Shown piece after piece: positions 7,642-15,353 of a DNA stretch of 42,166 bases. Position 1 is the first letter of the stretch. Each line of letters starts with the position of its first letter. Under the pieces are notes generated by a model. The model was not told the DNA's origin. It did not search any database and saw nothing but the letters and a program-made list of their open reading frames with translations. Source of the stretch: Comamonadaceae bacterium CG_4_9_14_3_um_filter_60_33 (lineage in GTDB: Bacteria > Pseudomonadota > Gammaproteobacteria > Burkholderiales > Burkholderiaceae_C); NCBI GenBank assembly GCA_002789915.1, contig PFUD01000082.1:1-42166 (forward strand), given 5' to 3'. The position numbers were made by a program, and so were the translations under genes.

Positions 7642-8823
7642 ATGGGTAATATGAGCGACATTTTTGAGCTTGGACGCGATGCCTTGCAAGGCATTGAAAG
7701 CCGTCTTGGCATGACACGACGCGACTACCTGCAGTTTTGCGCCACGCTAGCGGTCACCATGGGCTTGCCCAAGGGGGCAGACGCCGCGGTGGCCAAAGCC
7801 ATTGAGTCGGCCCAGCGGCCGTCGGTGATCTGGCTGCACTTTCAGGAGTGCACCGGTTGCTCAGAATCGCTGTTGCGCGCCGAGCACCCGACGCTTGAAA
7901 AGCTCATCCTCGATGTGATCTCACTCGATTACCACGAGACCCTCATGGCCGCCGCAGGCCACCAGGCCGAAGCCGCCCGCAAGTCGGCCATGGCTGCCCA
8001 CAAGGGTAAATATGTGCTGGTGGTTGAGGGCGCGATTCCGGTCAAGGACAACGGTATTTACTGCAAGATTGGCGGCACCAGCGCCATCGATCTGCTCAAG
8101 GAATGTGCTGCCGATGCCGCCGCCGTGATTGCCATTGGCTCGTGTTCGTCATGGGGTGGTATGCCGTCATCCGGCGGCAACCCAACCGGCGCCTCCAGCG
8201 TGGGTGAGGTGTTGGGCAAACCAGTGGTCACCATCCCCGGTTGCCCACCCAACCCCTACAACTTTTTGGCGACCGTAGTGCACTTTTTGACCTTTGGCAA
8301 GCTGCCCGATGTCGACAAATTGGGCCGTCCCAAGTTTGCCTATTCGCGCCTGATCCACGAGCACTGCGAGCGCCGCGCCCACTTTGATGCAGGCCGCTTT
8401 GCCATGCAGTTTGGCGATGCCGGTCACCGTCAGGGCTATTGCCTGTACAAGCTGGGCTGCAAGGGGCCAGAGACCTACGCCAACTGCTCCACCATCGGCT
8501 TTGGCGATGCGGGTGAAAACAATTGGCCCGTGGGCTGCGGTCACCCCTGCATTGGCTGCACCGAAAAGGGCGTGGGCTTTACCAAACCGATTCACCAGGT
8601 AGCCACCGTCATCAACATCGTGCCGCCGCAGCAATACCCGCGCATCGTCGAAGAAAACGGCAAAGGGGCGAGCTTTGCGGCTGCCGCCGCGCTGGCGGCG
8701 TTGGCCGGGGCAGCAGCAGGCGGCGCGGCGATGTTGGCGCGCAATTTGGGCGCATCACACAAAATGGCCGAGGCAGAACAGGCCAATGCTGGCAGCACGA
8801 CCACAGACAAGAGTGAGGTCTGA
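7642..8823 (+). CDS. hybO: [NiFe] hydrogenase small subunit HybO
   Basis: This electron-transfer subunit of a periplasmic, membrane-bound uptake hydrogenase carries three Fe-S clusters from the active site to the membrane. The Tat signal is MTRRDYLQF (Arg26-Arg27). Cluster ligands are visible in ECTGCSES (Cys70, Cys73), IGSCSSWGG, PGCPPNP, CKGPETYANC and CGHPCIGC. A hydrophobic Ala/Gly-rich helix near residues 340-365 would anchor it. The proximal-cluster motif has Gly (CTGC), not the extra Cys (CTCC) of oxygen-tolerant enzymes. GAGGAG lies 5 nt before ATG 7642. The order small subunit-ferredoxin-NrfD-like-large subunit matches E. coli hybOABC (group 1c). Confidence 0.95.
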   Translation: MGNMSDIFELGRDALQGIESRLGMTRRDYLQFCATLAVTMGLPKGADAAVAKAIESAQRPSVIWLHFQECTGCSESLLRAEHPTLEKLILDVISLDYHETLMAAAGHQAEAARKSAMAAHKGKYVLVVEGAIPVKDNGIYCKIGGTSAIDLLKECAADAAAVIAIGSCSSWGGMPSSGGNPTGASSVGEVLGKPVVTIPGCPPNPYNFLATVVHFLTFGKLPDVDKLGRPKFAYSRLIHEHCERRAHFDAGRFAMQFGDAGHRQGYCLYKLGCKGPETYANCSTIGFGDAGENNWPVGCGHPCIGCTEKGVGFTKPIHQVATVINIVPPQQYPRIVEENGKGASFAAAAALAALAGAAAGGAAMLARNLGASHKMAEAEQANAGSTTTDKSEV

Positions 8824-8825
8824 CC

Positions 8826-9821
8826 ATGGCCTCGCGTCGTCACTTTCTCAAGGGTGCGCTGGCCGGTGGGGCCGCCTTGGCGGGTGCCACATTGGCCCCA
8901 GAAGCCTGCGCCCGCGACACCCACACCCGCCCGGCCGAGGGCTTAGGTCTGCTTTACGATGCCACTTTGTGCATTGGCTGCAAAGCCTGCGTGGCCGCCT
9001 GCAAAGAGGCCAACGGCAATCCACCTGAGTTTTCAACTGAAGACCAGCTCTGGGACACGCCGCTTGACACCTCAGGCTACACCTTCAACATCATCAAGAT
9101 GTACCGCAACGGCACCATGCAAACCAAAGACGCCGAGGTCAATGGCTTCTCGTTCATGAAGACCTCGTGCATGCACTGTGCCGATCCGTCGTGCGTGTCA
9201 GCCTGCCCGGTCTCGGCCATGGTCAAAGACCCGATCACCGGCATCGTGTCGTATGACCCTGCCATCTGTGTCGGTTGCCGCTACTGCGTGGTGGCCTGTC
9301 CGTTTGGCATCCCCAAGTACCAATACGACTCGCCCACTGGCAAGATCGGCAAGTGCGAGCTGTGCCGCCACCGCTATGCCGACGGCCATTATTCAGCCTG
9401 TGCCGAGGTCTGCCCAACCGGCGCCACGCTGTACGGCAAAACCGCAGACTTGCTGGCCGAGGCCAAGCGCCGCATCGCCCTGGCGCCTGGCAGCCGCACC
9501 AGCTATCCGCGCGGCAAAATTGGCGGGCCGGACCAAAGCTATGAAGCGCCGGTGGGCAACTACCTGCAGCATGTGTATGGCGAGCACGAATACGGCGGCA
9601 CCCAGGTGCTCAAACTCTCTGCGGTCAACTTTCAAAAAGTCGGCATGCCCGACCTGCCCGCCAAGTCATCGGCGGCCACGTCCGAGACCATTCAGCATTC
9701 GCTCTACGGCGGACTGGTGCTGCCGGTGGTGGCTCTGGGAGCGCTGAGCTTTATCGCCAAACGAAATGTCAAACCTGATGACGATGCAGCCGCAAGTGAT
9801 CACAAGGAGGAGCAATCATGA
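8826..9821 (+). CDS. hybA: hydrogenase Fe-S electron-transfer subunit HybA
   Basis: This periplasmic polyferredoxin is thought to relay electrons from HybO to the membrane subunit HybB. The 331-residue product begins with a Tat signal (SRRHFLKG) and a hydrophobic core. It then has Cys-rich motifs for four [4Fe-4S] clusters, including CIGCKACVAACKEAN, CMHCADPSCVSACP and CVGCRYCVVACPFG, plus CELC and a later CAEVCPTG. A single hydrophobic helix close to the C-terminus (LYGGLVLPVVALGAL) resembles the membrane anchor of E. coli HybA. It begins 2 nt after hybO and its stop overlaps the hybB start. Confidence 0.94.
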   Translation: MASRRHFLKGALAGGAALAGATLAPEACARDTHTRPAEGLGLLYDATLCIGCKACVAACKEANGNPPEFSTEDQLWDTPLDTSGYTFNIIKMYRNGTMQTKDAEVNGFSFMKTSCMHCADPSCVSACPVSAMVKDPITGIVSYDPAICVGCRYCVVACPFGIPKYQYDSPTGKIGKCELCRHRYADGHYSACAEVCPTGATLYGKTADLLAEAKRRIALAPGSRTSYPRGKIGGPDQSYEAPVGNYLQHVYGEHEYGGTQVLKLSAVNFQKVGMPDLPAKSSAATSETIQHSLYGGLVLPVVALGALSFIAKRNVKPDDDAAASDHKEEQS

Positions 9822-10984
9822 GTGCACATGCCCACGCCGTACCCGCACCGGTCGGCGGTAATTTACTCAACGCTGTCACCCTGGTGTGCGGTGTGTTGAT
9901 CGCCATCATGGCGGCCATCTTGCTCACCCGTTTTATTTTTGGCTTGGGCAGTGTCACCAACATCAACGACGGCTACTCCTGGGGCATCTGGGTGGTGGTT
10001 GATGTGATGATCGGCTCGGCGCTTGCCTGCGGCGGCTTTTCGGTGGCGCTGCTGGTCTATATCTTTAATAAAGGCCAATACCATCCGCTGGTACGACCCG
10101 CGTTGCTGGCCAGCCTGTTTGGCTACACCCTGGCCGGCACCGGCATCTTTGTCGACTTGGGGCGCTGGTGGAATTTTTGGCACATCTTCTGGCCCAGCTA
10201 TTCCAACCCCAACTCGGTGATGTTTGAGGTGGCGGTGTGCGTCACGGCTTACATCGTGGTCATGTGGATTGAGTTCTCGCCCGTGTTCCTTGAAAAGCTC
10301 GGCATGAAAGACGTGCGCCAAAAGCTCAACAAGCTGCTGTTTTTCTTCATCGCTCTGGGCGTGTTGTTGCCCATGATGCACCAGTCGTCGTTGGGCACCA
10401 TGCTGGTGGTGATGGGCAGCCAGGTTAACCCGCTGTGGCAAACCCCGCTGCAACCGGTCATCTACCTGCTCACGGCCATCGTGATTGGCTATGGTGTGGT
10501 GCTGTTTGAGTCGTGTGTGGCGGCCGCGTCTTACCGGCGCAGCATCGAGGTGCATTTGCTTGACCCACTGGCCAAAATCATGCTGGGTGTACTGGCGCTG
10601 TACTTGGTGGTGCGGCTGGTCGACTTGACGGTGCGCGGTGCCTGGGGTGGCGCATTTGAATTCAGCGGCATCGCGGTCTCGTTCTGGATCGAAAACCTGG
10701 CATTTCTGGCCCCGTTCATCCTGATTGGCAGCACCCAAGCCCGACGCAACCCGGCCAACCTGTTTCTAGCGGGTATTGCCATCATGGTCGGTGGCGTGTT
10801 GCTTCGGCTCAACGGTTTTTTGATCGGCTACGGGCATCACACCGGCACGGGTTGGAGCTACTTTCCGTCGATCTACGAAATCATGGTGACTACGGGCTTT
10901 TTTGCCATCGAGGTACTGGGCTACATCATCATCACCCGGCGTTTTCCCGTATTGCCGCGTGAAGACGCACGCGCAACAATTTAA
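9818..10984 (+). CDS. hybB: hydrogenase integral membrane subunit HybB (NrfD family)
   Basis: This polytopic inner-membrane protein exchanges electrons between HybA and the quinone pool. The 388-residue chain has roughly ten hydrophobic helices and family features such as GYSWGIWVVVDVMIGSALACGG near the N-terminus, GRWWNFWHIFWP and GHHTGTGWSYFPSIYE near the end. It has no haem-binding cytochrome b motif and belongs to the NrfD/PsrC-like group. GGAGG precedes the ATG at 9818, which overlaps the hybA stop (ATGA). A hairpin follows the stop codon before hybC. Confidence 0.94.
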   Translation: MSAHAHAVPAPVGGNLLNAVTLVCGVLIAIMAAILLTRFIFGLGSVTNINDGYSWGIWVVVDVMIGSALACGGFSVALLVYIFNKGQYHPLVRPALLASLFGYTLAGTGIFVDLGRWWNFWHIFWPSYSNPNSVMFEVAVCVTAYIVVMWIEFSPVFLEKLGMKDVRQKLNKLLFFFIALGVLLPMMHQSSLGTMLVVMGSQVNPLWQTPLQPVIYLLTAIVIGYGVVLFESCVAAASYRRSIEVHLLDPLAKIMLGVLALYLVVRLVDLTVRGAWGGAFEFSGIAVSFWIENLAFLAPFILIGSTQARRNPANLFLAGIAIMVGGVLLRLNGFLIGYGHHTGTGWSYFPSIYEIMVTTGFFAIEVLGYIIITRRFPVLPREDARATI

Positions 10985-11002
10985 AGCGTTGTGAACAACG
11001 CT
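10985..11002 (+). other. hairpin in the hybB-hybC gap
   Basis: AGCGTTGT-GA-ACAACGCT begins at the base after the hybB stop; folded as RNA it gives a 7-bp stem with a TGAA loop. No T-run follows, so it is not an intrinsic terminator. It may stabilise or process mRNA ahead of the large-subunit gene. Confidence 0.4.
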
Positions 11003-11030
11003 CATTCAAGAATTATCTAGGAGACATTAC

Positions 11031-12737
11031 ATGGCACAACGCATCACCATCGACCCCATCACCCGCATTGAGGGGCATCTGCGCATTGACGTGGACATCA
11101 ACGGCGGCAAGGTCAACAAGGCCTGGTCGTCTGGCCAGATGTGGCGTGGGGTAGAGCTGATCTTGCTGGGCCGCGACCCGCGCGATGCCTGGACCATCAC
11201 CCAGCGCATTTGCGGCGTCTGCACCACGGTGCACGCCATCTGCTCGGTGCGCGCCGTTGAGAACGCGCTCAACCTGGAGATTCCGCTTAACGCCCAGTAC
11301 ATCCGCAATATCATCATCACGGCGCACGCGGTACACGATGCCATCGTGCATTTTTATCACCTCTCCGCGCTGGACTGGGTCGATGTGGTGTCTGCCCTCA
11401 AGGCCGACCCGGACAAAACCGCCGTGCTGGGCGAGAGTCTGTCAAGCTGGCACCTCAACAGCAAACACGAGATGCGCCGCGTGCACGAACGCCTGAAAGG
11501 CTTTGTCAACGGCGGTCAGCTTGGCATCTTTACCAACGGCTACTGGGGTCACCCGGCCATGAAGCTCTCGCCCGAAGTGAACCTGCTGGCGGTATCGCAC
11601 TACCTGCAAGCGCTGGAAGTGCAGCGCAAGGCCAACAAGATTGTGGCCATTTTGGGCTCCAAAACGCCGCATATTCAGAATGTGGCGGTGGGCGGCGTCG
11701 CCAACCCGCTGGCCACGGACTCTGAAGCCGTGTTAACGGTCGAACGCCTGATGGCGATCAAGGGCTACATCGACGACCTGGCCGACTTTGTCAAAAACGT
11801 TTACCTGGTCGATGTAGCCGCCGTGGGCGCTTTCTACCCCGAGTGGACCAAAATTGGCAAAGGCATTACCAACTACCTGTCAGTGCCTGACATTCCCCTG
11901 GACACCAAGGGCACGCAGTTTGCCTTCCCCGGCGGTTACATCCCCGGCGGCGATTTGAGCAAGCGCAAAGCCATTACCAGTTTCCATGACGAATATTGGC
12001 AAAAAGGCGTTGAGGAATCGGTCAAGCACTCTTGGTACAACTACGCGGATGCCAAGTCGCTGCACCCGTACAAAGGAGAGACCACGCCCAACTACACCGA
12101 CTTCAAGGACGATGCCAAATACTCCTGGCTCAAGTCGCCCACCTTTTATGGCGAGGTGGCGCAGGTTGGGCCACTGGCGCGCGTGTTGAACGGCCTGGCT
12201 GCCGGGCATGAACCCACCACCAAATACGCCACCGCCGCGCTCGACACCGTGTCAGCCCTGGCCAAGACCAAGATCGGCCTGGACGCGATGCACTCCACCA
12301 TTGGCCGCCACGCCGCCCGTGCCATCACCTGCTGCATGAATGTCGATACCCTGGCCGACCAGTGGACGCTCTTGCTGACCAACATGGGCAAGGGCGACAT
12401 GGCAACCTTCAATGCGCCAGTGTTCCCCAAAGGCGAGTCGATGGGCGTGGGTTTTCATGAGGCACCGCGCGGCGCGCTGTCGCACTGGGTGGTGATTGAC
12501 AACGGCAAGATCAAAAACTACCAATGCGTGGTGCCCTCCACCTGGAACGCCTGCCCGCGCAACGACAAAGACGAGCCCGGGCCGTACGAAGCCTCACTGG
12601 TGGACACCCCCATTGCCGATCCGGAAAAGCCACTGGAAGTGCTGCGCACCATCCACTCGTTTGACCCCTGTATCGCTTGCGCCATCCACCTGACCGACCC
12701 AAAAAGCGGCGCAGCGTTTTCAGTCAAGGCGGTCTAG
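11031..12737 (+). CDS. hybC: [NiFe] hydrogenase large subunit HybC (catalytic)
   Basis: This subunit binds the Ni-Fe(CN)2CO centre that splits H2. The 568-residue protein has the two ligand pairs: RICGVC (Cys61, Cys64) and DPCIAC (Cys547, Cys550). His553 is followed by a 15-residue C-terminal extension, the part removed by the HybD protease after nickel insertion. No Tat signal is present, as expected for export by hitch-hiking on HybO. AGGAGA lies 6 nt upstream of ATG 11031. It shares the operon with its protease and chaperones. Confidence 0.97.
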   Translation: MAQRITIDPITRIEGHLRIDVDINGGKVNKAWSSGQMWRGVELILLGRDPRDAWTITQRICGVCTTVHAICSVRAVENALNLEIPLNAQYIRNIIITAHAVHDAIVHFYHLSALDWVDVVSALKADPDKTAVLGESLSSWHLNSKHEMRRVHERLKGFVNGGQLGIFTNGYWGHPAMKLSPEVNLLAVSHYLQALEVQRKANKIVAILGSKTPHIQNVAVGGVANPLATDSEAVLTVERLMAIKGYIDDLADFVKNVYLVDVAAVGAFYPEWTKIGKGITNYLSVPDIPLDTKGTQFAFPGGYIPGGDLSKRKAITSFHDEYWQKGVEESVKHSWYNYADAKSLHPYKGETTPNYTDFKDDAKYSWLKSPTFYGEVAQVGPLARVLNGLAAGHEPTTKYATAALDTVSALAKTKIGLDAMHSTIGRHAARAITCCMNVDTLADQWTLLLTNMGKGDMATFNAPVFPKGESMGVGFHEAPRGALSHWVVIDNGKIKNYQCVVPSTWNACPRNDKDEPGPYEASLVDTPIADPEKPLEVLRTIHSFDPCIACAIHLTDPKSGAAFSVKAV

Positions 12738-13277
12738 GTGGGCGCTGTCGTTTTAGGCATCGGCAACACCATTCTGAGCGATGAAGCGGCCGGAGTGCGC
12801 GCTGTCGAGGCGCTGGAAAAGGCTTGCCGCATGCCCGCTGATGTGCTGCTGATCGACGGCGGCACCTCGGGCATGGAGATGATCGAAGACCTCTCAAACC
12901 TTGACTTTTTGCTGGTGCTGGACGTGGTGTTGACCGATGCCGCACCCGGCACGCTGGTCAAAATTGCTGGCGATGAGATTCCGGTTTTTTTCCGCGACAA
13001 GCTCTCGCCGCACCAGATCGGTCTGCCCGATGTATTGGCCAGCCTGGAGCTGCTCGGCACTATGCCCAAAGAAATTGTGGTGCTGGGCGTAGAGCCGGTC
13101 TCGCTTGAATTGGGCCTGGACATGACGCCCACCGTGGCGGCAGCCGTACCCCAACTGGCGGCCATGGCATTGGCTGAATTGAGCGCGCGCGGCTATGTGC
13201 TGGAGCCACTGGAGGCGTCTGACAAATTGAGTTCGCACGGCCATGTGCTGGAGCCACTGGTGGCTGTGGCTGCTTGA
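12738..13277 (+). CDS. hybD: hydrogenase maturation protease HybD
   Basis: This endopeptidase removes the C-terminal extension of HybC once nickel is in place. The family signature is clear: GIGNTILSDEAAGVRAVEAL with the nickel-binding Asp/Glu, then IDGGTSGMEM and a later LSPHQIGLPD segment. GTG 12738 follows the hybC TAG directly. The product is 179 residues against about 164 in E. coli. The surplus is explained by a C-terminal tandem duplication (48-bp period) that repeats the HVLEPL/YVLEPL sequence. Confidence 0.94.
   Translation: MGAVVLGIGNTILSDEAAGVRAVEALEKACRMPADVLLIDGGTSGMEMIEDLSNLDFLLVLDVVLTDAAPGTLVKIAGDEIPVFFRDKLSPHQIGLPDVLASLELLGTMPKEIVVLGVEPVSLELGLDMTPTVAAAVPQLAAMALAELSARGYVLEPLEASDKLSSHGHVLEPLVAVAA
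13178..13260 (+). repeat. 48-bp-period tandem duplication at the 3' end of hybD
   Basis: Two copies are seen, starting at 13178 and 13226. The stretch ATGTGCTGGAGCCACTGG occurs identically at 13195-13212 and 13243-13260. In protein it duplicates 16 residues around VLEPL. The period is a multiple of three, so the frame is kept. Confidence 0.8.
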
Positions 13278-13289
13278 AGGGTAAAAACG

Positions 13290-13556
13290 ATGTGTCTGGC
13301 GGCTCCCTCCCTGGTGCTTGAAGTCTCTGATGGCATGGCGCTGACTGAGTGCTTTGGTCAAACGCGTCATGTCAGTCTGCTGCTGATGGACGAGGACGTA
13401 CAAGTGGGCGACTATGTGCTGATTCAGGCCGGCGGCTTTGCCTTTGAACGCGTCGAGCCCGCGCGCGCGCTGGAGGCGCTGGCCTTGATGCAAAGCCTGA
13501 TGACCCAGCCCGACGACGCTCGGCGCTGGGGCACCACCGAGATCGCGCCGACATGA
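13290..13556 (+). CDS. hybG: HypC/HybG-family hydrogenase maturation chaperone (hyb copy)
   Basis: This small chaperone carries the Fe(CN)2CO precursor with HypD and delivers it to the large subunit. The start MCLAAPSLV includes the essential Cys2 exposed after Met removal, followed by the usual beta-barrel ending DVQVGDYVLIQAGGFAFERVE. It has 88 residues. It is the first of two HypC-family genes here; the other (18799-19041) is in the hyp group. By position this copy is probably dedicated to HybC, as HybG is in E. coli, but it could equally be called HupF. Its stop overlaps the hybE start. Confidence 0.88.
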   Translation: MCLAAPSLVLEVSDGMALTECFGQTRHVSLLLMDEDVQVGDYVLIQAGGFAFERVEPARALEALALMQSLMTQPDDARRWGTTEIAPT

Positions 13557-14092
13557 CGCAGCGCTGGCACACAGTCAACCCTGAAGAAGCTGTGACTGCT
13601 GCGTTTTTTCGCATCTGGCAGACCCGCATGGTGGATGTACCGATTTTGAATCCTGCCCTGTCGGTTGAAGCCATTGATTTCCAGCGTTGGCAAGGCCATT
13701 GGCTGGGCATGGTGGTCACGCCCTGGTGCATGAGCCTCACGCTGCTGCCCGGCACGGCGCAGGGCTGGGATTCGGTGGGCGTGAACAAGCGCCGCTTTGT
13801 GCATTTTCCAGCGGGCGATTTTGCTTTTCTAGGGGGGCAGGAAGATGAACTGGGCGAGTACCAGAGCTGTTCTCTGTTTTCACCGATGAACAAGTTTGGC
13901 AGCCAGTTTGAGGCAGTGCAAACGGCGCGGGCTGCACTGATTGGGCTATTGACTGCGCCAGCTGCTGCCACTGCGGCTGCTACCACGGCGCCTGCGTCTG
14001 TTCAGGGTAAGGCGGGGGCACCTGCTGCCAAAGTGACTTCGCAACACAAGGTCATGTCGCGTCGTGGCTTTTTTGCGCTGCGCAAGCCATAG
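13553..14092 (+). CDS. hybE: hydrogenase assembly chaperone HybE/HupJ family
   Basis: This belongs to the HybE family, implicated in assembly and Tat proofreading of the Hyb enzyme. The core (about residues 5-135) contains MVVTPWCMSLTLLPG and FPAGDFAFLGGQEDELGEYQSCSLFSPM, both typical. After residue 135 there is an Ala/Pro-rich linker, then an unusual terminus reading MSRRGFFALRKP, which resembles a Tat twin-arginine motif placed at the C-terminal end. ATG 13553 overlaps the hybG stop (ATGA). The product has 179 residues. The family call is firm; the role of the tail is unknown. Confidence 0.87.
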   Translation: MTQRWHTVNPEEAVTAAFFRIWQTRMVDVPILNPALSVEAIDFQRWQGHWLGMVVTPWCMSLTLLPGTAQGWDSVGVNKRRFVHFPAGDFAFLGGQEDELGEYQSCSLFSPMNKFGSQFEAVQTARAALIGLLTAPAAATAAATTAPASVQGKAGAPAAKVTSQHKVMSRRGFFALRKP

Positions 14093-14180
14093 ACTTTGGT
14101 TGCCTTGAAGTCCCCACCTGAATCGCTTTTTGACATGCCTACGCCGTACTCTTTGATCCGCAGCCCGCGTTGTTTAACCC

Positions 14181-14276
14181 GCAACGTGCATTGGGCGTCC
14201 GACTCCGCGAATGTCCCCCGCCTTGATTTGGCAAAACCCCAAGTCCACGCTACGTCGGACACCCAATGCACGCTGC
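14181..14276. repeat. 96-nt imperfect inverted repeat in the hybE-hemerythrin gap
   Basis: A 23-nt arm at 14181-14203 (core CGTGCATTGGGCGTCCGAC) is the reverse complement of 14254-14276 with two mismatches, around a 50-nt centre. It lies in the 296-nt gene-free gap between hybE and the hemerythrin gene. It could be a decayed miniature element or an RNA hairpin separating the hyb and hyp transcripts. No transposase is nearby. Confidence 0.7.
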
Positions 14277-14327
14277 TAGTCGCTGCTCGTCGTTGGTGGA
14301 TGCATTCGTTTCGGGTTCATGAGCCTG

Positions 14328-14360
14328 TTAGCCATTAGCCATTAGCCATTAGCCATTAAC
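14328..14360 (+). repeat. heptamer tandem repeat (TTAGCCA, four full copies)
   Basis: TTAGCCA occurs four times head to tail at 14328-14355, followed by the partial copy TTAAC. The array ends 28 nt before the hemerythrin ATG. Slippage here would change promoter or leader spacing in 7-nt steps. Confidence 0.9.
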
Positions 14361-14388
14361 TTTTACCCGCCACCCAAAGAGACCATCC

Positions 14389-14784
14389 ATGACTGCGATC
14401 AAAACATTCAACCAATCTGCCAATGCTGACACCGACCGCGAGCATCAGGTGCAGCTTGATCTGCTTGAAAAGCTCTGCGTTGCGTTGGAATCTGGCACGG
14501 ATGCCAGCCAAAGCACCGCCTTGCTCACTGAGCTGATCGACTACAGCGAAGCGCATTTCATGTCTGAGGAGTTGCTCATGCGCATGAAAAGCTATGACGA
14601 CTACGAAGACCATCAAGACGATCACGTGCAAATGCTGGAGGTGCTGCGCGGCTTGGCGACCCAGCTCAACAGCGGTCAGACGGCCCAGGCAACGGGCAAG
14701 GCGCGCGATATGCTGGGATTTATCAGCCAGCACATTGCCACCCGCGACAAAAGGCTGGCCGACCATGTGCGGCTTGGACTTTGA
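14389..14784 (+). CDS. bacteriohemerythrin-like O2-binding protein
   Basis: This is a single-domain hemerythrin, a four-helix protein with a non-haem di-iron site that binds O2 reversibly. The 131-residue chain keeps all seven expected ligands: His19, His56 and Glu60 (HFMSE), His75 and His79 (HQDDH), and His115 and Asp120 (HIATRD). No signal peptide is seen, so it is probably cytoplasmic. It sits between the hydrogenase structural and hyp genes in the same orientation, 21 nt before hypA. This suggests it scavenges, delivers or senses O2 near enzyme assembly; that role is inferred from position. Confidence 0.88.
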   Translation: MTAIKTFNQSANADTDREHQVQLDLLEKLCVALESGTDASQSTALLTELIDYSEAHFMSEELLMRMKSYDDYEDHQDDHVQMLEVLRGLATQLNSGQTAQATGKARDMLGFISQHIATRDKRLADHVRLGL

Positions 14785-14805
14785 AACCATCTGGCTTTAG
14801 TTGAT

Positions 14806-15147
14806 ATGCATGAAATGTCGCTGGCCGAGGGCGTGCTACAGCTCATTGAAGATGCCGCGCGCAAAGATGCATTTACCAAGGTGACCACCGTCTGGCTGGA
14901 AATTGGTCAGCTCTCGGGGGTCGAGCCACAAGCCATGACCTTTTGCTTTGATGCCGTTACACGCGACAGCGTGGCCGAGGGGGCCAAGTTGGAAATCATC
15001 GCCACTCCCGGTCAAGGCTGGTGCATGGCCTGCGCCAAAACCGTGCCAATGACGGAGGTCTTTGGCGAGTGCCCGGATTGCGGTGGCTACCAGTTGCAAG
15101 TGACCGGCGGCACCGAAATGCGGGTGAAAGAGTTGGAAGTAACATGA
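14806..15147 (+). CDS. hypA: nickel metallochaperone HypA
   Basis: HypA works with HypB to insert nickel into the hydrogenase large subunit. The 113-residue product begins MHEMSL, whose His2 is the nickel ligand. The zinc site is two CxxC pairs, CMAC and CPDC, 13 residues apart. The C-terminus EMRVKELEV is typical. No strong ribosome-binding site is visible before ATG 14806. The 206-nt gap to hypB holds a palindromic repeat element. Confidence 0.95.
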   Translation: MHEMSLAEGVLQLIEDAARKDAFTKVTTVWLEIGQLSGVEPQAMTFCFDAVTRDSVAEGAKLEIIATPGQGWCMACAKTVPMTEVFGECPDCGGYQLQVTGGTEMRVKELEVT

Positions 15148-15207
15148 TGTCGCTGCAAACCATCTGCACCCAGCCCGATACCGCACGCCAACCATGAACA
15201 AAGACTT

Positions 15208-15280
15208 CGTCACTGCGAGCGAAGCGCGGCAGTCCATGCAGTTTGGGGTCATGGATTGCTTCACTGCGTTCGCAATGACG
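15208..15280. repeat. 73-nt palindromic repeat element (REP/MITE-like) between hypA and hypB
   Basis: Two 31-nt arms (15208-15238 and 15250-15280) are imperfect reverse complements around an 11-nt loop. The ends read CGTCACTGCGAGCG and CGTTCGCAATGACG. The related GTCATTGCGAGCG...CGCAATGAC palindrome is a dispersed intergenic repeat I recognise from many bacterial genomes. It would form a long hairpin in the hyp mRNA. Confidence 0.75.
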
Positions 15281-15353
15281 GAATCTGCTGATAGAAAGAC
15301 AGACCGCAACGTACAAGCGCTGTCCCCAACGGATTAAAACGAGGAGAAATACG

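Noticed and set aside
7642-8823. oxygen-tolerant (group 1d) hydrogenase
   Set aside because: The proximal-cluster motif is CTGC without the supernumerary cysteines, and gene order is Hyb-type without a cytochrome b subunit gene.
14160-14290. integron attC site or CRISPR-like unit in the hyb-hyp gap
   Set aside because: No proper GTTRRRY core at the end of the inverted repeat, no integrase, and the nearby heptamer array has no spacers.
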